Positions 1 through 5,036 of a stretch of DNA of 6,171 nt are shown here, piece after piece (within the stretch, counting starts at the first letter, position 1; each line of letters begins with the position of its first letter). Below the pieces are notes generated by a model. The model was not told the origin of the DNA. It ran no database searches and worked only from the letters and a program-made list of their open reading frames with translations. The stretch is taken from assembly GCA_030642995.1 (NCBI GenBank), contig DAOWMR010000181.1:1-6171 (forward strand), in the 5' to 3' direction. The stretch comes from Spirochaetales bacterium. GTDB lineage: Bacteria; Spirochaetota; Spirochaetia; DSM-27196; SLST01. Made by a program: the position numbers and the translations under genes.

Positions 1-896
1 AGGAAGCGGGCGGTGATAGTCTCGTTCTGCTCCATCCGGTCCACAAAGATGTCGCCCACCCGTTCTTTGAAGAAGTGGGCGAAGTTGTCCATTGTGTTGA
101 CGATGGCAGCATCTCTGACCTGCTGGTCTTGAACGGCGTCTTCTCTGACACTGTCCATGAAGAGTTCGTCCGCGACGGTGAAATCGGTTTTGAACTTCTC
201 ATTGAGGGCATCAATGATTCGCGACAGTTCTTCCTTGGGTGTTTCCTGGTCCGCCGTTCCGACGTCGGATGGGCCATCGAGTGGCGCCTCATGGCCCTTT
301 TCGAGTTTGATGCTGCGCTCCGCGACCATCTGCAATCGATAGTATTTGAGTGCGACATCTCCTTCGATATCGTAGATGGATGCACGGCTCTTGCCAGGGA
401 GTTTCAGCTTGAGGAGGCGGAGGAATGAGTAGAGCCTCTCCAGATCGGAGTCCTGGAACGGGATGATCTGCGCGAGGAATGCGTAGAGATTGATGAACGC
501 AATCAGCGTAGTGCGGAACTCCTCCTGCTCGGTCTCGTCTTTGTGGCTGAAACGGTCCACGGCAGGGTCAAGAGCGGCATTGATGCGGCTACCCTTCAGT
601 TGTCTGGCGCCGGTATTTGGATCGAAAAATACCTTCGAGAACCGGTCCACATCCTCCGGATAGTAGACCTGGAAGGAGTCCAGCTTGGCTTGAAGCTCGT
701 AGAGCTTCTGGTAGTCGACTTGTTCTCCCACGACGGTGCGCTCGTAGTACGGCTGGAATGCGGAAGCACAACCAGGCATCATCAGATCCCCACACTCTTG
801 GTCCTGATTTCTAAGCCGTGGGAGCTGCTCGCTTGGATTCCGATCAATGATGCGCTCTATGAAAGCCTCGTGGAGAATGACCATCACGCCGTTCAT
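1..896 (-). pseudogene. hsdR: Type I restriction enzyme R subunit (HsdR-like), C-terminal remnant, 5'-truncated, 3' end off window
   Basis: HsdR is the ATP-dependent translocase and nuclease subunit of type I restriction systems. Read on the minus strand, an open frame runs from a TGA at 963-965 to the window's left edge without a stop. It contains a stretch that I recognise from memory as the C-terminal helical region of one HsdR-like family: AFQPYYERT near 736-761, then FQVYYPEDVDRFSKVFFDP, LYAFLAQIIPFQDSDLERLY, DVALKYYRLQ, DGPSDVGT, and a tail containing VDRMEQNETITARF. That region contacts the methylase complex in the family. About 253 residues match. The N-terminal nuclease and the two RecA-like helicase domains should lie at higher coordinates, but only about 560 bases separate the match from hisZ, so they are missing. 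The first in-frame ATGs are at 896 and 884, yet residues upstream of AFQPYYERT do not resemble HsdR. The remaining frame is intact, so the truncation may be fairly recent. No hsdM or hsdS is visible. The family call is fairly secure; expression is doubtful. Confidence 0.75.
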
Positions 897-1118
897 GATC
901 TTTCTCACGCTGCCGCGGCTGGCACCGTTGCCGGTGCCATGGGATTTCTGCTCACCTTTCCATCAGTTTGGCACTTCTCACTTGGAGCAGGGTTCATGAC
1001 CACCGTTCCGGCCGGCGGTTCGATGATCCTCGCGCAGATAGAGTATTCGCCGTGAGGGGATGGGGGCGCCGCATGGGTGTTGCTCGGGCACACCGCAACG
1101 ACACGCTGCGAACACGCG
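762..1118. other. Unassigned segment between the HsdR remnant and the inverted repeat
   Basis: About 357 bases in which I recognise no gene, RNA or mobile element. Several frames stay open on both strands. One is a plus-strand frame ending at 1055 with a hydrophobic Gly/Ala-rich stretch, and another is the minus-strand extension of the HsdR frame that includes ATGs at 896 and 884. None has a convincing ribosome binding site together with a recognisable protein family. The HsdR similarity stops at this segment's left border, so it probably marks a rearrangement junction or the remains of inserted DNA. A short stem (GTTGC at 1079-1083 with GCAAC at 1095-1099) is too weak to name. Confidence 0.5.
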
Positions 1119-1263
1119 CAGGGCAAACGCACATTGGGGAATGGGTGGTGCTTGCGCATGCAAGAAGGACCCGAAGTGTCTCCGCAGGCCTTGCGAGGAC
1201 AAGCGCAGGGTCCTTCTTGCATGCGCAAGCACCCATGATGAATATCGATGTGCGCTTGCCCTG
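1119..1263. repeat. Large nested inverted repeat (perfect 26-bp core arms)
   Basis: The core arms at 1147-1172 and 1208-1233 are perfect reverse complements over 26 bases, separated by 35 bases. The pairing extends outward by three more bases (1141-1143 with 1234-1236) past a three-base GGT bulge on the left. A second outer pair, 1119-1135 with 1247-1263, matches at 15 of 17 positions. Each core arm is itself nearly palindromic around CTTGCGCATGCAAG. The spacer holds a further imperfect pair (TGTCTCCGCA / TGCGAGGACA). The whole could fold into a cruciform or RNA hairpin of roughly 145 bases. No T-tract follows on either strand, so an intrinsic terminator is unlikely. No target-site duplication is evident. 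It sits 57 bases before the hisZ start. Candidates are a non-autonomous mobile repeat, an integron-type recombination site without clear core boxes, or a cis-regulatory structure. The symmetry is certain; the function is unknown. Confidence 0.9.
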
Positions 1264-1272
1264 GGTAACCCG

Positions 1273-1301
1273 ATGTCGAAATGAAGTCGATCTGGTATAT
1301 T
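1273..1301 (+). promoter_or_regulatory. Possible sigma70-type promoter for the his cluster
   Basis: TATATT at 1296-1301 resembles a -10 box. At 17 bases upstream, ATGTCG (1273-1278) is a poor -35 match. Transcription from here would leave a leader of only about a dozen bases before the hisZ GTG, with no room for a histidine attenuator. This is the best candidate in the AT-richer gap between the inverted repeat and hisZ, but it is weakly supported. Confidence 0.25.
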
Positions 1302-1309
1302 TGCCACAC

Positions 1310-1315
1310 GGAGAG
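1310..1315 (+). promoter_or_regulatory. Ribosome binding site deciding the hisZ GTG start
   Basis: GGAGAG lies five bases before the GTG at 1321. It supports a GTG start that places the conserved N-terminal segment (LRIPQGTEAFYLEEA) at the expected distance from the protein start. Confidence 0.6.
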
Positions 1316-1320
1316 TTGTC

Positions 1321-2388
1321 GTGTCAAACCAACAGCTTCGCATCCCGCAGGGGACCGAAGCATTCTATCTCGAAGAAGCCTACGCTCATCGCGAACTCCT
1401 GAGACGATTTGAGAACATCTGCTCGTCGTGGGGATTTCTCCCGGTGCAGACCCCGGTCTTCGATTTCCATGATCTCTATCGCGGACTGGACGACGATGTG
1501 GCCAAAGCATCCTACCGGCTCGTGGACCGTGACGGCGAGATCCTGGTTCTTCGCTCGGACATCACTCTCTTCCTGGCGCGTCAAATGGGTATGATCGTGC
1601 AACAACACGATCTGCCGGTTCGTGTCTACTACGGAGATACAATCCTCCGACACGAGGATCCGAATGATCTCTCCAAAAACGAATTCTTCCAGATTGGCGC
1701 CGAACTCATCGGAACCGCCGGAGTTGAGGCCGACGCCGAGATCATCCTGCTCCTGCTGGAGGCTGTCGACGGCCTCGGCGCCCCGTCCTCGATTCTGCAC
1801 GTGGGAAGCAGGGCCCTGTTGCGTGCGTCAAGTGAGAGCAATGGGTTTGCCCGTGCCATTGAGGAACGAGAATGGGATGCCGCAGGCCGGCTGCTTGCCA
1901 ATGATGGGGCGGATCCGCAACGGATTGATTCGGTGATTCAACTGTACAGGTTCATCGGACCTGCGGATGAGTTACGGGAGTTGATCGTTGCCTCGGCAGC
2001 ATTGCGGCCGGCAGAACATGAGGCGTTGCTCCACCTCCTCGCTCTCACCGATGAGCTCTCGGCCATCGGCCACGAAGACCGAGTTCGGATAGATCTATCG
2101 GAAGTGGGAGACCGGGACTACTACTCGGGAATTGTCTTTCACCTCTATGACGAGGGTACCGATGCACCGGTTGCCTCCGGAGGTCGGTACGACGAACTCC
2201 TTGGACGCTTCGGGTCCAACGCCCCGTCGATAGGCTTCTCTCTCATGCTCCGGAGACTACAATCCCGCCTACCGCCGGGAAATCTCCCCCAAATGCCACA
2301 CATTGAGACTGCCGACGGTGGATCGTTTCGGGACCGTGTCCGGAACGCTGATCTGCTGCGCACTCAGGGCAAGGTGGTTCGCCTGTGA
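1321..2388 (+). CDS. hisZ: ATP phosphoribosyltransferase regulatory subunit HisZ
   Basis: HisZ is a catalytically dead paralogue of histidyl-tRNA synthetase (HisRS). It pairs with short-form HisG to make the active, histidine-inhibited ATP phosphoribosyltransferase, the first step of histidine synthesis in the cytoplasm. The 355-residue product shows the class II synthetase fold: a motif-2-like segment (YYGDTILRHED at 103-113, then EFFQIGAELIG at 121-131), and a C-terminal ASGGRYDELLGRFG (285-298) followed by SIGFSLMLRRL (303-313), which corresponds to motif 3. In HisRS the RGLDYY motif carries a catalytic arginine. Here the equivalent is VGDRDYYSG (262-270), with Gly263 aligned to that arginine, which fits loss of aminoacylation. 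Only about 40 residues follow motif 3, so the anticodon-binding domain of HisRS is absent. The start is GTG with a good ribosome site. The stop overlaps the hisG start in GTGA, indicating coupled translation with its partner. A true HisRS is very unlikely. Confidence 0.92.
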   Translation: MSNQQLRIPQGTEAFYLEEAYAHRELLRRFENICSSWGFLPVQTPVFDFHDLYRGLDDDVAKASYRLVDRDGEILVLRSDITLFLARQMGMIVQQHDLPVRVYYGDTILRHEDPNDLSKNEFFQIGAELIGTAGVEADAEIILLLLEAVDGLGAPSSILHVGSRALLRASSESNGFARAIEEREWDAAGRLLANDGADPQRIDSVIQLYRFIGPADELRELIVASAALRPAEHEALLHLLALTDELSAIGHEDRVRIDLSEVGDRDYYSGIVFHLYDEGTDAPVASGGRYDELLGRFGSNAPSIGFSLMLRRLQSRLPPGNLPQMPHIETADGGSFRDRVRNADLLRTQGKVVRL

Positions 2389-3014
2389 CAACTCGAAATC
2401 AGGATGCCACACCACTGACACTCGCCATTCCCAAGGGGCGGCTCCAGGAACGGACCGAGGAGCTCTTGCTCTCTCGAGGCTATGAGATCCGATTCAAGGG
2501 CCGGAAGCTCGTGGCTGAGGATCCCGGCGGACGGCTCCAGGTTATGCTCGTCAAGAATTCCGATCTGCCCACCTACGTTCACCACGGCATTGCGGGACTC
2601 GGGGTCTGCGGCACCGATGTCATCTACGAGAACGGTTATCGGTTCTTCAGGCTCATGGAGTTGCCCTTCGGCAAGACTCGGATGTGCCTTGCGAGTCGCA
2701 CGGACTACCGGCCGGACGGAGATGCGCACCGCTTGCGGGTTGCCAGCAAGTTCACCCGGTTCACGCATGACTACTTCCAGGATCGTGGTATTCCGTGTGA
2801 GATCATCCGCCTCGACGGATCGGTGGAACTGGCGCCGGTTCTGGGCCTGACCCCGTACATTGTGGATCTCGTGGAAACCGGCAGCACCCTGAAGGCGAAT
2901 GACCTCAAGATCGTGGAGGAACTCGCTACGGTCTCCGTCGTGCTCATAGCCAACCCCGCCTACTACAAGTTTCACTACAAGAGCATAGATGCACTGGTCG
3001 ATACTCTTCGGTAG
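2385..3014 (+). CDS. hisG: ATP phosphoribosyltransferase catalytic subunit, short form (HisG-S)
   Basis: HisG condenses ATP with phosphoribosyl pyrophosphate to give phosphoribosyl-ATP, the committed step of histidine synthesis. The 209-residue length is typical of the short form, which lacks the C-terminal allosteric domain and depends on HisZ, encoded immediately upstream. Recognisable parts are the N-terminal LAIPKGRLQERT (13-24), the GIAGLGVCGTDVIYE region around residues 69-83, the KFTRFTHDYF stretch, and the phosphoribosyl pyrophosphate loop ETGSTLKAN (164-172) within the family signature IVDLVETGSTLKAN. The start is GTG, overlapping the hisZ stop by four bases. An AAGG-containing purine stretch at 2371-2374 lies upstream at usable spacing. 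The product ends shortly after the signature with a helix (SIDALVDTLR), as expected for the short form. Regulation by histidine feedback through HisZ is inferred from the family. Confidence 0.95.
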   Translation: MTTRNQDATPLTLAIPKGRLQERTEELLLSRGYEIRFKGRKLVAEDPGGRLQVMLVKNSDLPTYVHHGIAGLGVCGTDVIYENGYRFFRLMELPFGKTRMCLASRTDYRPDGDAHRLRVASKFTRFTHDYFQDRGIPCEIIRLDGSVELAPVLGLTPYIVDLVETGSTLKANDLKIVEELATVSVVLIANPAYYKFHYKSIDALVDTLR

Positions 3015-3017
3015 GAG
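3013..3017 (+). promoter_or_regulatory. hisB ribosome binding site overlapping the hisG stop
   Basis: AGGAG begins inside the hisG TAG stop (3012-3014) and lies six bases before the hisB ATG. A ribosome terminating on hisG covers this site, so hisG and hisB translation are probably coupled even though the coding regions do not overlap. Confidence 0.7.
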
Positions 3018-3023
3018 CGATTC

Positions 3024-3605
3024 ATGGGCCGAACGGCGACAATCAACCGAACAACGAAAGAAACGGATATCACGATTACCGTGACCTTGGATGGTACAAC
3101 GGAACCGGAAGTCTCAACCGGGTTGCCGTTCCTGGACCACATGCTCACCGCGCTTGCATTTCATGGAAGGATCGGACTCGTGGTGTCGGCCTCCGGTGAC
3201 GTCACCGTTGACCCCCACCATCTCGTGGAAGACACGGGAATTGTCCTCGGATCGTGCCTTGACCAGATATTCAGAGACGGCGGTCCTGTCAATCGATTCG
3301 GCCATGCGGTGATCCCCATGGACGAAGCCCTGAGCGAGGCAACCATAGATGTATGTGGCCGGCCGACTCTGCACTACCACCCGGAATTTCCCCAGGATTA
3401 CAGCGGCGAGTTTCCGATGTGGCTCTTCCGGGAGTTCTTTTTCGGTCTGACGGCATCTGCGAAGATTGCGCTCCACCTTGATTGCCGCCACGGGGAAAAC
3501 GCCCACCACATGATCGAAGCGCTTTTCAAGGCGCTCGGGAAGGCCATTTCAATTGCCTACGCTCCGGCAACGGAGCACGGGATGTCCACGAAGGGGAGCA
3601 TATAG
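3024..3605 (+). CDS. hisB: Imidazoleglycerol-phosphate dehydratase (monofunctional HisB)
   Basis: HisB removes water from imidazole glycerol phosphate to give imidazole acetol phosphate, using two bound manganese ions in a 24-mer of cytoplasmic subunits. The 193-residue product has the full set of family motifs: GLPFLDHML (33-41), a DPHHLVEDTGIVLG metal-ligand block (63-76; His65, His66, Glu69), MDEA (99-102), the second metal block HHMIEALFKALG (161-172; His161, His162, Glu165), and the C-terminal STKGSI (188-193). The usual DDHH is DPHH here, a small variation. The length is that of the stand-alone enzyme, without the histidinol phosphatase domain fused in enterobacteria, so the phosphatase must be encoded elsewhere. 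The ATG start is fixed by AGGAG six bases upstream. The last base of its stop is also the first base of the next gene's GTG. Confidence 0.96.
   Translation: MGRTATINRTTKETDITITVTLDGTTEPEVSTGLPFLDHMLTALAFHGRIGLVVSASGDVTVDPHHLVEDTGIVLGSCLDQIFRDGGPVNRFGHAVIPMDEALSEATIDVCGRPTLHYHPEFPQDYSGEFPMWLFREFFFGLTASAKIALHLDCRHGENAHHMIEALFKALGKAISIAYAPATEHGMSTKGSI
3591..3598 (+). promoter_or_regulatory. Strong ribosome binding site for the 111-residue TPR-like gene
   Basis: AAGGGGAG, at the very end of hisB, lies six bases before a GTG at 3605 that overlaps the hisB stop (TAGTG). This fixes the start of the small gene at 3605. An in-frame ATG at 3482 lies inside hisB, lacks this spacing, and would add 41 residues encoded antiphase to hisB. 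Confidence 0.75.
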
Positions 3606-3940
3606 TGCCGGATCACCGCGGCGTGTTCAAGGACTCGCTCTGCGCTCCCGGCTTCCTCAAGACCACCGATCGTCCCGCCCTCGATGGTGGCCGGCGAGCC
3701 GCTCTCATCCGCCGTGGGAACGAATTCTTCAACAGTGGCAAGTACGAAGAGGCGAAGCGGATCTTCCTTACAACCGGGTATACCGACGGGCTCATGCGAC
3801 TGGGCAATTACTACTCCAACCAACAGCAGATTCTGGAAGCATTCCGGATGTACTGGCTGGCGCCCGACCACCGCAAGACAGACTACCTCGTGGAACGCAT
3901 GGCGGGAGTAGTTCGGAGCTGGTTGAAGGACGACGCGTGA
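3605..3940 (+). CDS. Small TPR-like protein of unknown function, coupled to hisB and a TPR gene
   Basis: A 111-residue soluble protein with no signal peptide or membrane segment. Residues 1-28 look unstructured. Residues 29-62 (RRAALIRRGNEFFNSGKYEEAKRIF) and 63-85 (LMRLGNYYSNQQQILEAFRMYWLA) read as one and a half TPR-like helical hairpins: they show the Gly-x-x-Phe/Tyr and Ala-x-x-x-Phe/Tyr spacing of TPRs, but less strictly than the next gene. A final helix (YLVERMAGVVRSWLKDDA) closes the protein. I associate this short sequence type, with its YTDGLMRLGNYY core, with spirochaete genomes, but that is from memory. The start is GTG, one base over the hisB stop, with a strong Shine-Dalgarno. The stop overlaps the next ATG by one base (TGATG). 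The tight pairing with the TPR gene suggests the two products act together, perhaps as a scaffold pair. No catalytic motif is visible and I assign no function. Confidence 0.8.
   Translation: MPDHRGVFKDSLCAPGFLKTTDRPALDGGRRAALIRRGNEFFNSGKYEEAKRIFLTTGYTDGLMRLGNYYSNQQQILEAFRMYWLAPDHRKTDYLVERMAGVVRSWLKDDA
3925..3930 (+). promoter_or_regulatory. Ribosome binding site deciding the TPR gene start
   Basis: GAAGGA lies nine bases before the ATG at 3940, which overlaps the upstream stop by one base. The frame is open upstream to an ATG at 3553, but that extension runs through hisB and the small gene in another phase and encodes an Arg/Ser/Pro-rich shadow sequence. The 3940 start gives a product made entirely of TPR-type sequence. 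Confidence 0.65.
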
Positions 3941-5025
3941 TGCCCGAACACGACGAAGACATCGCGGCGATTTCGCAGCACGGCTATCAGATGCTGCGGG
4001 AAAACAGGATCGAGGAAGCGGAAGACAGCTTCAGGAAAGTGCTGGAAAAGGAACCGACAAACAGCTACGCACTCGTCGGACTCGGAGATGCGGCCCGAAA
4101 ACGGGACGACTACCAGTCCGCCATTGGACACTACGGGCTCTGTCTGGAATCGGATCCCGATAATACCTATGCCCTTTTCGGGCTGGCGGACAGCCACAAG
4201 TCGCTGAAGCATTACACTCAGGCGATTGCGGCGTGGGAGCGATACCTCCGGCAGGATGACACAAACGTCACGGTACTGACCCGCGTGGCGGACGTCTATC
4301 GGAAAACCAAGGTCCACGACAGATCGCGCGAACTGTATCAGCAGGTTCTTCAGCTTGAGACCGACAATCCCTATGCCCTGATCGGCCTCGGCCACCTCCA
4401 CTTCGATTTCAAGGAATATGATCGGGCTCTCGAATACTGGAAGCGGATGCACGAGATTGACCAGGACAAGGTCGATATCCGTGTTCTCACCTCAATTGGT
4501 AACTGTTATCGCAAGCTCAAGCGGTTCAAGGACGGCCTCCCCTACTACGAGGATGCGCTTGAGCGCGAGCGTGGCAATTTCTATGCGCTCTTCGGTCTTG
4601 CCGATTGCTATCGCGGTCTCAACGATCCGGAAAAGAGTCTTCGGTTCTGGAATCAGATCCTGGAAGCAGACCCGACGAACAAGGTCATCCTCACCCGAGC
4701 AGGTGATGCCCATCGGGTCATGGGCGAACTGGATCGCGCGGAAGCCTGTTACGAGAAGGCGTTGAATATTGAGTTTGATGTGTACGCAGTTCTTGGAATT
4801 GCGCTCATTAATCGCCGGCGAGGCGCCCCTGAAGAAGCCATACGGAGCCTCACAACCCTGATGGAGAGGGAACCACGGAACCCGCGGGTCTATCAGGAAC
4901 TCGCACAGGCGTACCTGCAGATGGATCAGCGCGACGACGCGCTCGCAGTTCTCAAAGAATTCAAGAAGACAGGCATCCACAACTCGTACGTGGACGAACT
5001 CCTTGCCAGAATCGAACTCAACTAG
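3940..5025 (+). CDS. Ten-repeat tetratricopeptide (TPR) protein
   Basis: A 361-residue protein built almost wholly of 34-residue TPR helical hairpins, a scaffold for protein-protein contacts. There is no signal peptide, lipobox or membrane segment, so it is probably cytoplasmic. Repeats start near residues 7, 42, 76, 110, 144, 181, 214, 248, 281 and 315, each with the Gly-x-x-(Tyr/His/Ala), Ala-x-x-x-(Trp/Tyr/Phe) and Pro/Asp-x-Asn turn pattern (for example EPTNSYALVGLGDAARK, SDPDNTYALFGLADSHK). From the third repeat onward, units alternate between a YALFGL type (3, 5, 7, 9) and a VLTRV/ILTRA type (4, 6, 8), so the protein seems to have grown by duplication of two-TPR pairs of about 68 residues. 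No enzymatic domain is present. It is translationally coupled to the small TPR-like gene before it and is the last gene of the his-led cluster. A link to histidine synthesis is not evident; shared transcription may simply set expression. Confidence 0.88.
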   Translation: MPEHDEDIAAISQHGYQMLRENRIEEAEDSFRKVLEKEPTNSYALVGLGDAARKRDDYQSAIGHYGLCLESDPDNTYALFGLADSHKSLKHYTQAIAAWERYLRQDDTNVTVLTRVADVYRKTKVHDRSRELYQQVLQLETDNPYALIGLGHLHFDFKEYDRALEYWKRMHEIDQDKVDIRVLTSIGNCYRKLKRFKDGLPYYEDALERERGNFYALFGLADCYRGLNDPEKSLRFWNQILEADPTNKVILTRAGDAHRVMGELDRAEACYEKALNIEFDVYAVLGIALINRRRGAPEEAIRSLTTLMEREPRNPRVYQELAQAYLQMDQRDDALAVLKEFKKTGIHNSYVDELLARIELN

Positions 5026-5036
5026 CCAATAGCGAA

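Noticed and set aside
75..1055. Plus-strand open frames at 75-428 and 543-1055
   Set aside because: They are in codon register antisense to the HsdR-like frame over most of their length, lack good ribosome sites, and match no family I know. The stretch after 762 remains uncertain and is listed as unassigned.
1147..1233. Reading the 26-bp inverted repeat as an intrinsic terminator
   Set aside because: No U-tract follows on either strand, the arms and loop are much longer than usual, and no gene with a recognised 3' end points into it.
1079..1263. Integron attC site
   Set aside because: Although the region is an imperfect palindrome of suitable size, I find no convincing RYYYAAC/GTTRRRY core pair at its ends and no integrase in the window.
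1264..1320. Histidine attenuator or leader peptide ahead of hisZ
   Set aside because: No run of histidine codons or terminator/antiterminator pair is visible in the short leader.
968..1402. Plus-strand open frame through the inverted repeat
   Set aside because: Low-complexity Arg/Ala-rich translation with the repeat arms inside it. It overlaps the hisZ start in another phase and has no supporting ribosome site.
905..1510. Minus-strand 201-codon open frame crossing the inverted repeat and the 5' end of hisZ
   Set aside because: It overlaps the well-supported hisZ, is rich in Arg/Pro/Cys as expected from a shadow of GC-rich DNA, and is made partly of the repeat arms.
3553..3939. Extended N-terminus of the TPR protein from an ATG at 3553
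   Set aside because: The added 129 residues are an Arg/Ser/Pro-rich shadow of hisB and the small gene. The 3940 ATG has its own ribosome site and the stop-start overlap typical of this cluster.
5026..5036. Bidirectional terminator between the converging TPR gene and alaS
   Set aside because: Only 11 bases separate the stops, and neither the gap nor its edges hold a clear GC stem with a T-tract.
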